Origin: Rhynchopus sp. YZ270_cl-10
Lineage: Eukaryota; Euglenozoa; Diplonemea; Diplonemida; Diplonemidae
Direction: 5' to 3'
DNA length: 64,000 bases
Assembly: GCA_964035575.1 (NCBI GenBank)
Contig: OZ037908.1
Location: 992,001 to 1,056,000, forward strand
Shown: positions 20,027 to 29,187 of the stretch, in pieces
Layout of the letters: the number at the start of each line of letters is the position of its first letter
Position numbering within the stretch: the first letter of the stretch is position 1
Notes under the pieces: generated by a model
What the model was told of the DNA's origin: nothing
The model's input: the letters and a program-made list of their open reading frames with translations, nothing else
Database searches by the model: none
Made by a program: the position numbers and the translations under genes

Positions 20027-21067
20027 ATGGGCCAGACATGCTTGACTGGATGTGTCAACGTCGGAGAGGCTGCCCGCAAGAAGATGCGCAACTGCTCAGG
20101 AGACTCGCATGACTCACGCGGCCGCTCCGCCGCACCGATCCGGAGAAGCAAAGCCATGCGCGCCTTTGTCATGAGCCTGCACACCCAGCGCATGGAACAC
20201 CTTGCGGCACACTACACTACTTTGGATATTGATTGCATAAAAAGCCTGCACGAGCTTTATCGACAGACACCTACAGATGCTGAGGACGGGCTGAAGGCAC
20301 TGTTCACGCAGTACGACGAATCGCGCACCGGGGTGCTATCCCACTACGAAACAAAGGCCTTCTTTGACGACTTCTTCCACGCCTACCTGCACCCCTCCGT
20401 CTCCATGCACCTTCGCCTTATCGTCCGCGAACGCTTCCTGCATATGCGGCAGCTCGCAGAGCAACGCCAGGTTTCTCCCCGCGCAGATCGCACCGAAGAT
20501 CAACTTCTAGAAGAAGCAATGAAACGAAGCGAAGAAATCCTTGGCCCCGGGATTCTCGAGGCAGAGGCGATCTATCATAATCAAGGGTATCTAGTGAAGA
20601 CGGAGTGGATCCGGTTCTGCGACTTCGAAGGGGACGGGAAGCTTCACGTGTCGGAGGTGCACAAAACGTTTTTGGGGGATCAGTCGGTGGTGTTTGAGCG
20701 GATGTTTCTGTCGCTTCTAGGGTTAGATTCGTACCTAGAGACTGCTAGGGTGGTGGCGGATAAGATAATGTTCGGCGCGAGGAAGTCAGTTGAGATTGAC
20801 ATAGCCGACTCCCCTCGGGTGCCCAGTGAAGGGGTTGTCCTCGGCTTCTCGCACCACGACTCCCCGCACCACGGGGTGGTGTCGGTTGTGCGCGACCCGC
20901 ACCGTGTGCTCACGCCGACCATATGCACTGCAACCTCGCACCATTCAGGCTACACACCGACCCACGAAAAGCTTATGATTGACCGCACACTCTCGCCAAG
21001 TTGCAATCAAGACACACACATTGTACCATCTTCTGCCGAGGGGTTTTCTTTGGGGGAGAAGAAATGA
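20027..21067 (+). CDS. EF-hand protein with a myristoyl/palmitoyl-type N terminus
   Basis: A 346-aa protein that starts MGQTCLTGC: Gly2 is a good N-myristoylation site and Cys5/Cys9 could be palmitoylated, so membrane attachment is likely. Two well-formed EF-hand loops bind Ca2+ by pattern: D97-E-S-R-T-G-V-L-S-H-Y-E108 and D199-F-E-G-D-G-K-L-H-V-S-E210, both with acidic positions 1 and 12 and Gly at 6. A long helical region (~115-180) separates them. The C-terminal ~80 residues are rich in H, S, T and P and probably disordered. It could act as a calcium sensor at the plasma or ciliary membrane; the exact family is not clear. The start is supported because the acylation signal needs it. Confidence 0.8.
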   Translation: MGQTCLTGCVNVGEAARKKMRNCSGDSHDSRGRSAAPIRRSKAMRAFVMSLHTQRMEHLAAHYTTLDIDCIKSLHELYRQTPTDAEDGLKALFTQYDESRTGVLSHYETKAFFDDFFHAYLHPSVSMHLRLIVRERFLHMRQLAEQRQVSPRADRTEDQLLEEAMKRSEEILGPGILEAEAIYHNQGYLVKTEWIRFCDFEGDGKLHVSEVHKTFLGDQSVVFERMFLSLLGLDSYLETARVVADKIMFGARKSVEIDIADSPRVPSEGVVLGFSHHDSPHHGVVSVVRDPHRVLTPTICTATSHHSGYTPTHEKLMIDRTLSPSCNQDTHIVPSSAEGFSLGEKK

Positions 21068-21824
21068 GGTGTCGTTGGGAGACAGCCTATATTCAAAACC
21101 CAGTGTGTTCAAGCCTAGTAGATGACGATAGTTGGTAAAAAAGATGTGTGCACAGACGCAGCACATTTTCATCTTTGAAGTTTTATGAGATGAACGTTAA
21201 ACCCCCTCTGTGTACCTTATTTCCTTTTATAATTGAAAAAGGCACTGCCACCCTCGGGGTCTGCGCTCGAAATACCAGCTGTTCACCTATAGTGTCGTGG
21301 AACTGGAGAAGGGGTGGGTCCCACCCCTCATAACGACAAAACGACAAAACTTTTGCTGTTTACCACTCAACGTCCCACCCCCCCTTTGCAATGTGCACCG
21401 ACCCGAGCTGCGTTTTTAGCACATTTCAGCATACTCTATTCTTTCCCACAGAGGCTTGGGGTCATCTTATCTTTTTTTTTTCTCTTTTTTCACCTCTTCC
21501 GCGGTGTTCAGCTTCCGTGGCGAAAACAAAAGGGAAAAAGGGAATTTGACTCATGTCTGACTGTTTTTTTGTGCACATGATGGCAGAGACATTGAGGGGT
21601 GTAGTACTAGGTGTGGAGTGTTCTCGACAATGAAAAATACCACTATTCTCGTTTATCGTTGTTCTTTGCTTATCCATGCAGTTGGCAGAAGAAGAAGAAG
21701 AAGAAGGTGTTATTGGTGGTTGGTTGAGGAGGGAAAGGCACTCAAGGACAGAACACCATCGAAGGAGTAGTCCTGAGACGTCCTATTCCCGACCTTCTGG
21801 AACAAAACAAGAAAAAAAAATATA

Positions 21825-21878
21825 GTGGAGTTCATCCTCGGTGTCTGCACTAATACAAAAACCAAGTTTTCAAAAACA
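21825..21878 (+). repeat. Dispersed repeat C copy
   Basis: GTGGAGTTCATCCTCGGTG, then TCTGCACTAATAC and ACCAAGTTTTCAAAAAC. Matches the other repeat C copies. Confidence 0.75.
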
Positions 21879-22014
21879 AAAAAGCAAAAAACTTGAAATA
21901 CAAAAGCCCCCCACAGTACAATGCGATGTGATGATAAATTGAACATGATTGGTACCCCAGAAATTCAAAATACCAGGTACGCAATATAGGGCATTCCTGT
22001 ATTTTGTTTTGTGT

Positions 22015-22036
22015 GCACTTCTTGCGCAAGAAGTGC
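22015..22036. repeat. Perfect 22-bp palindrome
   Basis: Two half-sites, GCACTTCTTGC and its exact complement, abut with no spacer. A palindrome of this length is unusual in noncoding DNA; it may be a dimeric factor site or a hairpin remnant. Confidence 0.9.
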
Positions 22037-22506
22037 GCAATCTGGGGTCGTCAGGAGCACCAATGATATAAAACAAGCCAACGATTTTTTGATGTGTATC
22101 TCACGCTTTGTCCTTTTTTGATTCTTCCCCCATTACGCGCGACTCTCAGGGAAATAGCTTCAATAGCTTTCCTAAAAACGGCTGCGGTCAACGAAAAAAA
22201 AGGACAAAGTAGTAGATTAGTGATGACACATCAAGTTTCTTTTAAATTTTTGTGGGGGAAAGAAATTCAACAACATTCGAAAAAAAAAAATTTGAAACCG
22301 CACCCCCCCACTTTCCTTTTTTTTGTGTTTCCCCACCCGCAAATCAATAAAGACAAAAGGGAGAGGTTGTGGTGAAAACGCACACACCTCGACCTGTCGG
22401 TGAAATGTGTGGCTCGACTCCAACCCGCCCCAGAATAGGAAAAAAGGGGGCGCTCAATTTTTCCTTTTTAGCATTGTAATCACAAACCTAAAAAACTAAC
22501 CAGACA

Positions 22507-22575
22507 GTGGAGATTGCACAACTGTTGGCAACACAACCGAGGCAAACTACGCACTACCTCCAACAATTTATCAAA
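22507..22575 (+). repeat. Dispersed repeat B, copy 2
   Basis: Matches 8470-8534: GGAGATTGCACAACTG, CAACACAACCGAGGCAAACT and a TTTATCAA word. It lies 98 bp before the next start codon, so it may be part of that promoter. Confidence 0.8.
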
Positions 22576-22672
22576 CTACCCTAAAAAATAAATTCCTTAT
22601 AACATCCCACAACTTTTATCACCCCCCCTTCCTCTATCCTATCCAAGGACAACAAAAAGATACACAAAAAAA

Positions 22673-23815
22673 ATGGAGATCACCGCCATCGACTCACAGA
22701 CTGGGATTGAACACCCTGTCTGCGTTGAAGAGTGTGCAACGGTCGCTTCGCTTGCTGCCAACCTTGCGGGCGTGCTTGGTTATGATAGCGGTGACGTCAC
22801 ACTGTGCATCGGAGGTACCGAGCTTGAGGGCCAAGACCCTTCTGATGCGCCACTTCTCGTCTCTCAGTGCGGGGCGATTGAGGGGGGCTGTCGGGTTGAA
22901 GTGATTGTGGGTGGAACGCACTTCGTGCCTTCCCTCCTCTCTGGGGAGGTGGAGTACCGGAAGCTCCCTGAATGGGCAAGAGGAAGCAAGGTCTGCGCGA
23001 TTGCTGCCGTGACGCACAAACCTCATGCCCTGTTCTTCGCGCCGCAGGCACTCCGGGGTGATAAAGAGGTTGTGATGACCGCCGTCAGCCACGGTCTTGC
23101 CCTCCACTTCGCAAGCTCGGAGCTTTTACACGACAAAGACGTTGTGTTAGCTGCAGTCTCGACGGATGCATCGTGCTTTGCTCACTTACCGGAGTCTGCG
23201 GTGAAATTGTTTTGCGGGGAGAAGGACATTATGTTGTTGGTGGTTAAAAAATGCGGGTCGTACCTTCAGGCTGCGTCCGCAGAGCTGCGTGCAGATAAGG
23301 AGGTGGTTCTGGCGGCAATCGACGGAGGGGAGGGGTACGCCCTGGAGCATGCGTCGGAAGCGCTGAAGGGGGACAGGGAGGTAGTGTTGGAGGCGGTGTC
23401 GTGTCATGGATTGGCGCTGAAATGGGCTTCGGCAGAGCTGCAAGGGGATATGGATGTGGCTATGGCGGCAGTATCGGAGGAGGGGCAAAGCTTGCAGTAC
23501 GCTTCCGAAGAGCTTAAATCAAATCGGACAGTGGTGGTCGCAGCAGTTCGCAACGAAGGGCGTGCGATAAGGTACGCAAGTGCTCCACTAAGAGATGACA
23601 AAGAGATCGCCCTGATCGCAGTAAGCAAGCAAGGTGTCCTCCACTGTGTCGGTGGTCTCATGCAGGCCGACAAAGATGTGGTGCTCCGTTCGGTCAAGAA
23701 GGATGGGGACAGCATCAAGTTTGCGAGTGTGGATCTGCAAAATGACCCTGATGTAGTGTATGCGCTGGAACAAAGCTGCGACAGCGACAGAGACTCAGGA
23801 TCTGAAGACTCATAG
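22673..23815 (+). CDS. Ubiquitin-like domain plus DUF4116-type repeat protein
   Basis: A 380-aa cytoplasmic-type protein without signal or membrane segments. Residues 1-80 look like a ubiquitin-like fold (MEITAIDSQTG, VASLAANLAGVLGYDSGDVT, LCIGGTELEG, VEVIVGG). Residues ~105-370 are about ten repeats of ~24 aa with the pattern DKEVVLAAVS, G.AL.YAS, EL, typical of DUF4116 repeats of protists and algae, whose function is unknown. The tail is acidic (DSDRDSGSEDS). The UBL could link repeat-mediated target binding to a ubiquitin or proteasome system; this is inference. The upstream A-rich leader and C tract resemble those of the neighbouring genes. Confidence 0.8.
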   Translation: MEITAIDSQTGIEHPVCVEECATVASLAANLAGVLGYDSGDVTLCIGGTELEGQDPSDAPLLVSQCGAIEGGCRVEVIVGGTHFVPSLLSGEVEYRKLPEWARGSKVCAIAAVTHKPHALFFAPQALRGDKEVVMTAVSHGLALHFASSELLHDKDVVLAAVSTDASCFAHLPESAVKLFCGEKDIMLLVVKKCGSYLQAASAELRADKEVVLAAIDGGEGYALEHASEALKGDREVVLEAVSCHGLALKWASAELQGDMDVAMAAVSEEGQSLQYASEELKSNRTVVVAAVRNEGRAIRYASAPLRDDKEIALIAVSKQGVLHCVGGLMQADKDVVLRSVKKDGDSIKFASVDLQNDPDVVYALEQSCDSDRDSGSEDS

Positions 23816-24457
23816 TGTCTTTTTTTTTGAATAATCAAGACAAAAATGAAATACCCCCCCTTCTTTATTGATTCGTTGTTTTGTTGTTTGTTGATCGCAT
23901 CCATCCAAGACAAAATAGAAAATGGAAAATGACGGATGGTGCCCGCTTTTAGCGGATTTTGGTTTTTTCTTTTTTACTGACATACACCTCACTCACATTC
24001 ATCAGTGAATAAACATAAACTTTTTTGCAGTGCGATAAAAACGAAAAAAGTGTTTTCTTGTCTTTCATTTATGTGTTATGCTTCACAGATATGGGTGTGA
24101 AGCAAGTGAGCTCCACTGTGCTAAACACTTTTTTTGTCTGTCGAGCGGTTGTGAACCGCCCTCGTTCTCTTACGGTACGGGCCAGTCATTAGGTTTCCTT
24201 TTACACATTCTGTTCTTGGCCGCAGGGTACTTGTGCTTTCATCCGGATGGCTGGCATCGTACGTGGGTCAGTCGGAGGTGCCTGCATCAATAACTTCACT
24301 TTTTTTATGAGGGAAACCAGAAGGAAAGTCAAGTGTGTGGAGCAGAGTATGAATGGTATGGTTTTGTTTCAAACGCATAAACAAAATTTAAAAGAGGGGG
24401 GGGACTCAGGGGGGAGGGCATTCATTCGTTTGATCAGGGGCTTATTTTGGGTGGTCA

Positions 24458-24502
24458 GCCTGACCAGGTTTTCACCAAGCCTTAACAGAATCCTGGTCAG
24501 GC
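24458..24502. repeat. 11-bp inverted repeat
   Basis: GCCTGACCAGG and its complement CCTGGTCAGGC are separated by 23 bases. The word CCTGACCAG also occurs at 30851. Confidence 0.75.
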
Positions 24503-24848
24503 CAAAAAAAAGGGTTAATTCTTGGGGAAATCGGGGGGGGGGGTTTTTTTTTTTGGTACCTCACACAAACCTCTGAGAGTGGCCAGAAATAGAAAACAAA
24601 AAAAATGGTGAAGTCTTCGAGGGGGGGAATATGTGCAGCGTTCGTGTCTCTATCGTTTGCCTTCGGTGGCATGTGATGTTTGTGCTTCGATTCTACTTCA
24701 GTGCGTGATTGATGGTGAGTAGGTCACCCAAAGTATAGTGGTGGCGTATACTCTGGTGTTTTTCCACCAACATACCATCAAGTTTTCGTTTTGTTTTTAA
24801 TTTTTTGTTTTGTTTTTCGCCTTTTTCAATGTTTTTGCACAATGTGTC

Positions 24849-24919
24849 ATGATGTGGTGTGGCTGAAGGGAAGTGCTATTTTGTGCTATTTTGGGGGTCG
24901 TCAGCCACACCATGATGTG
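24849..24919. repeat. Hairpin element F, copy 2
   Basis: Arms GGTGTGGCTGA and TCAGCCACACC flank a core TGCTATTTTGGGGG. Clearly the same element as 19857-19914, with ATGATGTG outside both arms. Confidence 0.8.
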
Positions 24920-25390
24920 TTCCGTTCCTTTCCTTTCTTCGTGGGTGATATTGTTTGTTCCCCTCTTTCGCTTCCTTTCAGTGCAGCCCGTTTCTCCCCT
25001 TGCCCCCCTTTTTTTTCTGTGCATCGTGATTTATCCTGGGAAAACTTTCTCCCAAAAAAATAGAATAAAAAAGTGTCACTCTCTTCCCATGTCACTTCAC
25101 TTCTTTTCTCAAGGTGTTCAATGCGAAATGGATGTAGGATGTTGTTTAGGTATTGTGTTGTTGCCAGAGAGTAGACCTTCACTGGCTCAGAACTGCCCTC
25201 GATTACGACCGGGTGGTGCGCAGTCATATCGATGCCACATCATATCGCTATGATGTGATATCGATGTCACATCACTTTTGTTTGTGTTTAAAAGCGTTTT
25301 GTGTTTAACCCCATCCCACAGCAGCCGCAAAGTTCTCACCCCCTCACCCCTTTCACAATATGCGGTTGTAAAAAAGCGGAATAAATTTCA

Positions 25391-25915
25391 ATGGTGCACA
25401 CCCCTCCGCCTGTGTGGCGGCCTTTGACGCCGAGGACAGGACAGCTCCCCATCAGCACACCGCGTCTACAGGTGGGCACAACAGGGAGCCCTCCGCTGCC
25501 GCCGTCACCGTTGCTGCCCTTGCCGCTGACACCTGCGATGCAGGCGCAGGTGTATTCGGATACTGCAACGGCACTGCCCCCAGGGGCAGGGGCAGGGGCA
25601 GCAGGCACACAGCAGCAGGCAGCGCCCATCGAACGCAAGCCCAGTGTCTTCCGCCCCCTCGCCAAGCGTCGCCTGCGCTCGCCGCCCAGCTTCTCGCCCT
25701 CGGCGTGGCGCCCGCTGGGCCCTGCCTCGCAGACCAGCGACGATGCAGCGCCGTCGTGGCAGAACGACCTCCCGCCCACGCCGGTGCTGCATGCTAGTGC
25801 AAGCACGATGGGGAGTGTGGTGGAAATGGTGGAGGAGGTAAGGGTGGAGGCGGGGGCAGGAGCAGGGGTGGTTAGGCAGCAGCAGCGGCAACCACAGCAA
25901 CAACAACAACAGCAA

Positions 25916-25946
<31 letters not shown>

Positions 25947-26998
25947 CCCCACATCCGGGCACAATGGTCATCACTCCACACCTCCCCGCCACAGGTGTGC
26001 CGCTGCTGAGCGACGGCTTTGTTGTGTACGACTACGGCACTGCGCCCCACGGAGGCGGAGGCACCAATGGGGTAGTCACCACACAGCAGCAGGCACCGCA
26101 CCAACACGCACCGCTTACACAGCACCCTCAGCACCCTCAGCACCCTCAGCACCCTCAGCACCAGCACCCTTACCACCTGCAACACCCACAACACCTGCAG
26201 CACCCACACTCCCCACCTATACCGTACCTCTCGGTCGAGATCACCGAGCTGCCTGCAGGACCCGCCATGCTTCCGCTACAACACCACCACCACCACACCC
26301 AAGCACACCAAGCACACCAAGCACACCAAGCACACCAAGCACACCAAGCACACCAAGCACACCAAGCACACCAAGCACACCAAGCACACCAAGCACACCA
26401 AGCACACCAAGCACACCAAGCACACCAAGCACACCAAGCACACCAAGCACACCAAGCACACCCCACCCCACAACTCCTCGAGATCTCCTCCCAAGGCGCG
26501 ACACAGCCGTCTGCAGGCAGGGGCACCTCCCCCGAGCTTGCACGCCTCTGTGAGGAGGTGAGCGGGCTGCGCAGCGAGCTGGCAGAGCAGCGGGCGAGGG
26601 AGGAGGTGCGGAGGGGGCCGTTCACAGCAACACCACCACCACCACCACCACCAACAACCACAGGCGGGGCACCACCACTCCTCAAGGCATACGAGCCTCC
26701 GGTCCGTGCAGAGCACTCTGGGTACGGAAAAAATCACGCAGGGGTAGCAGCTCCTGGGAATACGCACGGTCAGAGGGGGAATATGTTAGAAGCTGTGGTA
26801 GATCCGCAACCACTGCCACTGCACCGTGTGCAGCGTCCCTCGTGTCTCAGCTTTGACACGCAGATTCAGAATATCCATGACACACAAAGGAGCATGCTTC
26901 ACGCACTCACCGCAAGCAACCGGCTTGCAGGGAAAATGCAGCAGCAACGGGAGGCAGAGGCGGCGCGAAATCGATTGTTCACTGAAATATGTTCGTGA
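25391..26998 (+). CDS. Low-complexity Pro/Gln/His-rich protein with AHQ repeats
   Basis: A 535-aa open frame of biased composition: a proline-rich N part, a polyglutamine run (~17 Q from mixed CAA/CAG codons, ~165-185), QHP repeats (~240-265), HHHHH then an 18-copy tripeptide AHQ array (~304-357), a short coiled-coil-like stretch (ELARLCEEVSGLRSELAEQR, ~380-400), a polyproline run and a helical C terminus (SMLHALTASNRLAGKMQQQR). The C-terminal helix and the open frame through repeats of different base composition support a real gene. No enzyme domain. Proteins like this are often scaffolds or transcriptional or RNA-granule factors, but nothing here shows which. Confidence 0.6.
26300..26461 (+). 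repeat. Coding minisatellite, 18 copies of a 9-bp unit
   Basis: 18 exact copies of CAAGCACAC keep the frame of the surrounding gene and encode AHQ. Because all units are identical it has probably expanded recently and should be length-polymorphic. Confidence 0.95.
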
Positions 26999-27515
26999 AA
27001 AAAGGGTGGGAGACCGGGGCCCTCAGGGCTCAGACCGGGGGGGAGGGAGGAATGGTAATTCTAAAATGTTGCGGGGAGGGGGAAAATAGTGAGGCAGAGG
27101 CAGAGGCAGAACGTAGCGTGTACTGTTATTTAGATGTTGTTAGATTTTATAGGACCAAAAAATAGATAAAATGTGTGTGTTTTTTTATAATGGAGTGTAT
27201 GAAAACTCCCGATGAGCGGGGGGGGGGAAAAATGATATATTTTTGACATTGCATTGAAGGCCTCTCTGGGTCTTAACAAAGTATACCTGAAGAGGATAAT
27301 GATTATCCAGAAAAGTCTTGGGGTAAAAAAAGGACCACCACTCCCGCCCCTTTTTTTGGTACAGCCTGGTCATTGTTCGTCCTAGGTGCTTGAAGAGAGG
27401 AGCAAGCGCTGCTTCAGGAATGCCTCAAAATCACCTCGAGCCCCTGTCCAACGTACCCCGCTTCACCGCCCCCCCCAGACACAACACAACACACCCGCAC
27501 CCACACCTCGAAACA
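26999..27515. other. Intergenic region
   Basis: No gene seen. Includes a GAGGCA short repeat near 27090, a GGTACAGCCTGGTCATTGTT word at 27359 that resembles part of repeat A, and a C-rich leader with CAACACA words before the thioredoxin-like gene. Confidence 0.5.
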
Positions 27516-28398
27516 ATGCGTGCCGTCCTTGCAGTCCTGCTCCTTACCTTCGCCACCGTGGAGGCAAAGAAAGGTAATGTGATACCCTCCGTTGCAGTGC
27601 CACAGAAATTCGCTTTTTTAAAATACACCAAGCATTGGCAAAAGAGGAAATAGAATTGACTGCAAATTGTTTTTTCAGTATTTGTTTCACCACTCAACTC
27701 ATACAGTGGAAAAAAAACGCAACAAATTTGCGGGAAAAAAACTTCATTTTTCCTTATTTTTTTACTTTTCTTTTTTCATTATTTACTTTGGGCATGAAGT
27801 CAGATTTTATTTTGAAATTTGGTGTTGATTTTGTTCCTTATTTTCCCTTTTGTTCCTCCATTTGCACATCACCCCACAGGGTTCGGCTTTGGCGACCAGT
27901 TCGCGTGGCACGCGCTGGACGATGGAATCGCAGAGGTGAAGAAGACCGGCAAGCCCGGCTTCGTGCTGCACCACCGCGAGTGGTGTGGCGCATGCAAGGC
28001 GCTTAGCAAGTCGTTCGCGGCCAGCGCAGCCATCGAGGACAAGGCCCAGGAGTATGTTCACAGCCCCTCTCTCCTCATTCAGATCCTCCCTCCCTCTCTC
28101 TACCCCCTCTTCCCCCATTCTAGCTACATTTTCTTCGAGAACTCTATCCAAACCCCCCCCTCCCTCCCTCAGCTTTGTGATGATCAACTGCAACGACGAG
28201 AACGACGGCTGTGAGGACGCAGCCTACAAGGTGAACGGGAAGGGATACTTCCCACGTGTCTTCTTCCTCAACCCCCAGGGCGAGGTGCAGCCTGAGATCA
28301 TTGCCCCCAACGGCAACGAGCAGTACCCCCACTACTACTCCAGCGAGCAGCAGATCCTTGGCGCCATGGACACCGTCCTCACGAACAACGACCTGTGA
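27516..28398 (+). CDS. TXNDC12: ER thioredoxin-like protein, TXNDC12/AGR type, three exons
   Basis: Exons 27516-27573, 27880-28051 and 28173-28398 (donors GTAATG and GTATGT, acceptors CCCCACAG and CCCTCAG) give 151 aa. Residues 1-17 are a signal peptide (MRAVLAVLLLTFATVEA). The mature protein begins KKGFGFGDQFAWHALDDG, very like TXNDC12 (ERp18/19). The redox centre is W54-C55-G56-A57-C58-K59, the WCGACK of TXNDC12. The cis-proline segment is GYFPRVFFLNPQG and the late HYYSSEQQ segment is also shared. Role by family: thiol-disulfide oxidoreductase of the ER lumen. It ends NNDL, not the EDEL/KDEL type, so ER retention by the usual signal is doubtful. Both introns are C/T-rich, like many gene leaders here. 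Confidence 0.9.
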
Positions 28399-28879
28399 GA
28401 GGGGTGTGTGTGTGTTCACATGAAGAGGGGTCCTCTTTGAGAGGTCCTCTTTGTTATTACAGTAGTGTACCGTGATATTTTATTAAAACGGAAAAGTAGG
28501 GCGTTTTTGAAGAAGAAAAATGTTCCCAAAAAAATTTCGAATTTTTTAACAGTGATACGTCCCCGATATTTTACGTTGTTTTTTCGATTCGCGCATTTTA
28601 TTTCCCGCGGAGTGTCAGTGCTCTGCGTCCCAGAGGCGTTTGCACTATCAACTTCACTTTTATTTCGGCTGTCGATAGTCTGAAAAGATGGGGTGGTGTG
28701 TCCGCGGGGGGTCGTAAAAAAAGACCAAAAACCAACGAAAAAAAAAGAGAAGTACTTTTTGTTTGTTATACCCAAAAAGTATGGATAGAAACACAAACGT
28801 AAAAATAAAAAAAAGGTGGAGTCCATTTCTCCCCCATCTTTCCCCTTTTTTTTGATAGCTGTATTCAGATTCAATGTAA
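28399..28879. other. Intergenic region
   Basis: No gene. Short AGAGGTCCTCTTTG duplication just after the stop codon, and the GCGTTTGCACTATCAACTTC motif at 28635 shared with 3669 and 37199. Confidence 0.5.
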
Positions 28880-29142
28880 ACGATATATGTCACCTTCAGG
28901 GCGCAGGAAGGCATCCGTGATGCTACCACTGGATGGATTATGGCTGAACGCCTCTAAGCCAGAACCCAGTCTAGAGACATACGTGAAATATTTCAGGGCA
29001 CATGAGTTTATCGGGCCAAGTCTAGCTTCGGCGAACGGCCACCTTCCAAGTTCACATCCAGACTCCGTGTCTCCAACCGGGTCTATACGAGTCCGAATGG
29101 ACTGGCGGGCGTAACACTTCGAGGAGCCTTGTTGTTCCCGAC
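28880..29142 (+). rRNA. 3' end of LSU (25S/28S-type) rRNA, displaced fragment
   Basis: GATGCTACCA and then GGATTATGGCTGAACGCCTC followed by TAAGCCAGAA is the strongly conserved domain VI motif of nuclear LSU rRNA. Further on, CTATACGAGTCC and then GAGGAGCCTTGTTGTT match the extreme 3' part (GTATACGACTTA, GAGTAGCCTTGTTGTT in yeast). About 260 bases are collinear with the LSU 3' end. The rest of the rDNA is absent: protein genes lie on both sides, and the start codon of the next gene is only 45 bp downstream. Most likely an rDNA-derived insertion, now serving as leader or promoter of the LRR gene; a piece of a split rRNA is less likely but possible. Confidence 0.85.
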
Positions 29143-29187
29143 CCCACAACACAGCAACCCACCACGAAGAGATCGACACACAGCAAA

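Larger units (their letters stand above)
21068..22672. other. Intergenic region with repeats and a palindrome
   Basis: No gene recognised. Contains a CGACAAAA duplication near 21333, a GAA trinucleotide run near 21690, repeat C at 21825, a perfect palindrome at 22015, repeat B at 22507 and a C-rich leader ahead of 22673. Confidence 0.6.
23816..25390. other. Intergenic region
   Basis: No firm gene. Contains the inverted repeat at 24458, hairpin element F at 24849, and an ATATCGATG / CACATCATA dyad cluster at 25228-25275. Minus-strand reading at 25100-25227 (MTAHHPVVIEGSSEPVKVYS) looks protein-like but runs into the hairpin element, so I do not call it. Confidence 0.5.

Noticed and set aside
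24901-25227. Minus-strand frame beginning MTAHHPVVIEGSSEPVKVYS
   Set aside because: The reading continues into hairpin element F and low-complexity DNA, and the 5' part overlaps a word resembling repeat A (GAAATGGATGTAGGA).
26300-26461. CRISPR-like regular repeat
   Set aside because: Units are 9 bp, identical and without spacers; it is a coding minisatellite. No CRISPR array exists in the window.
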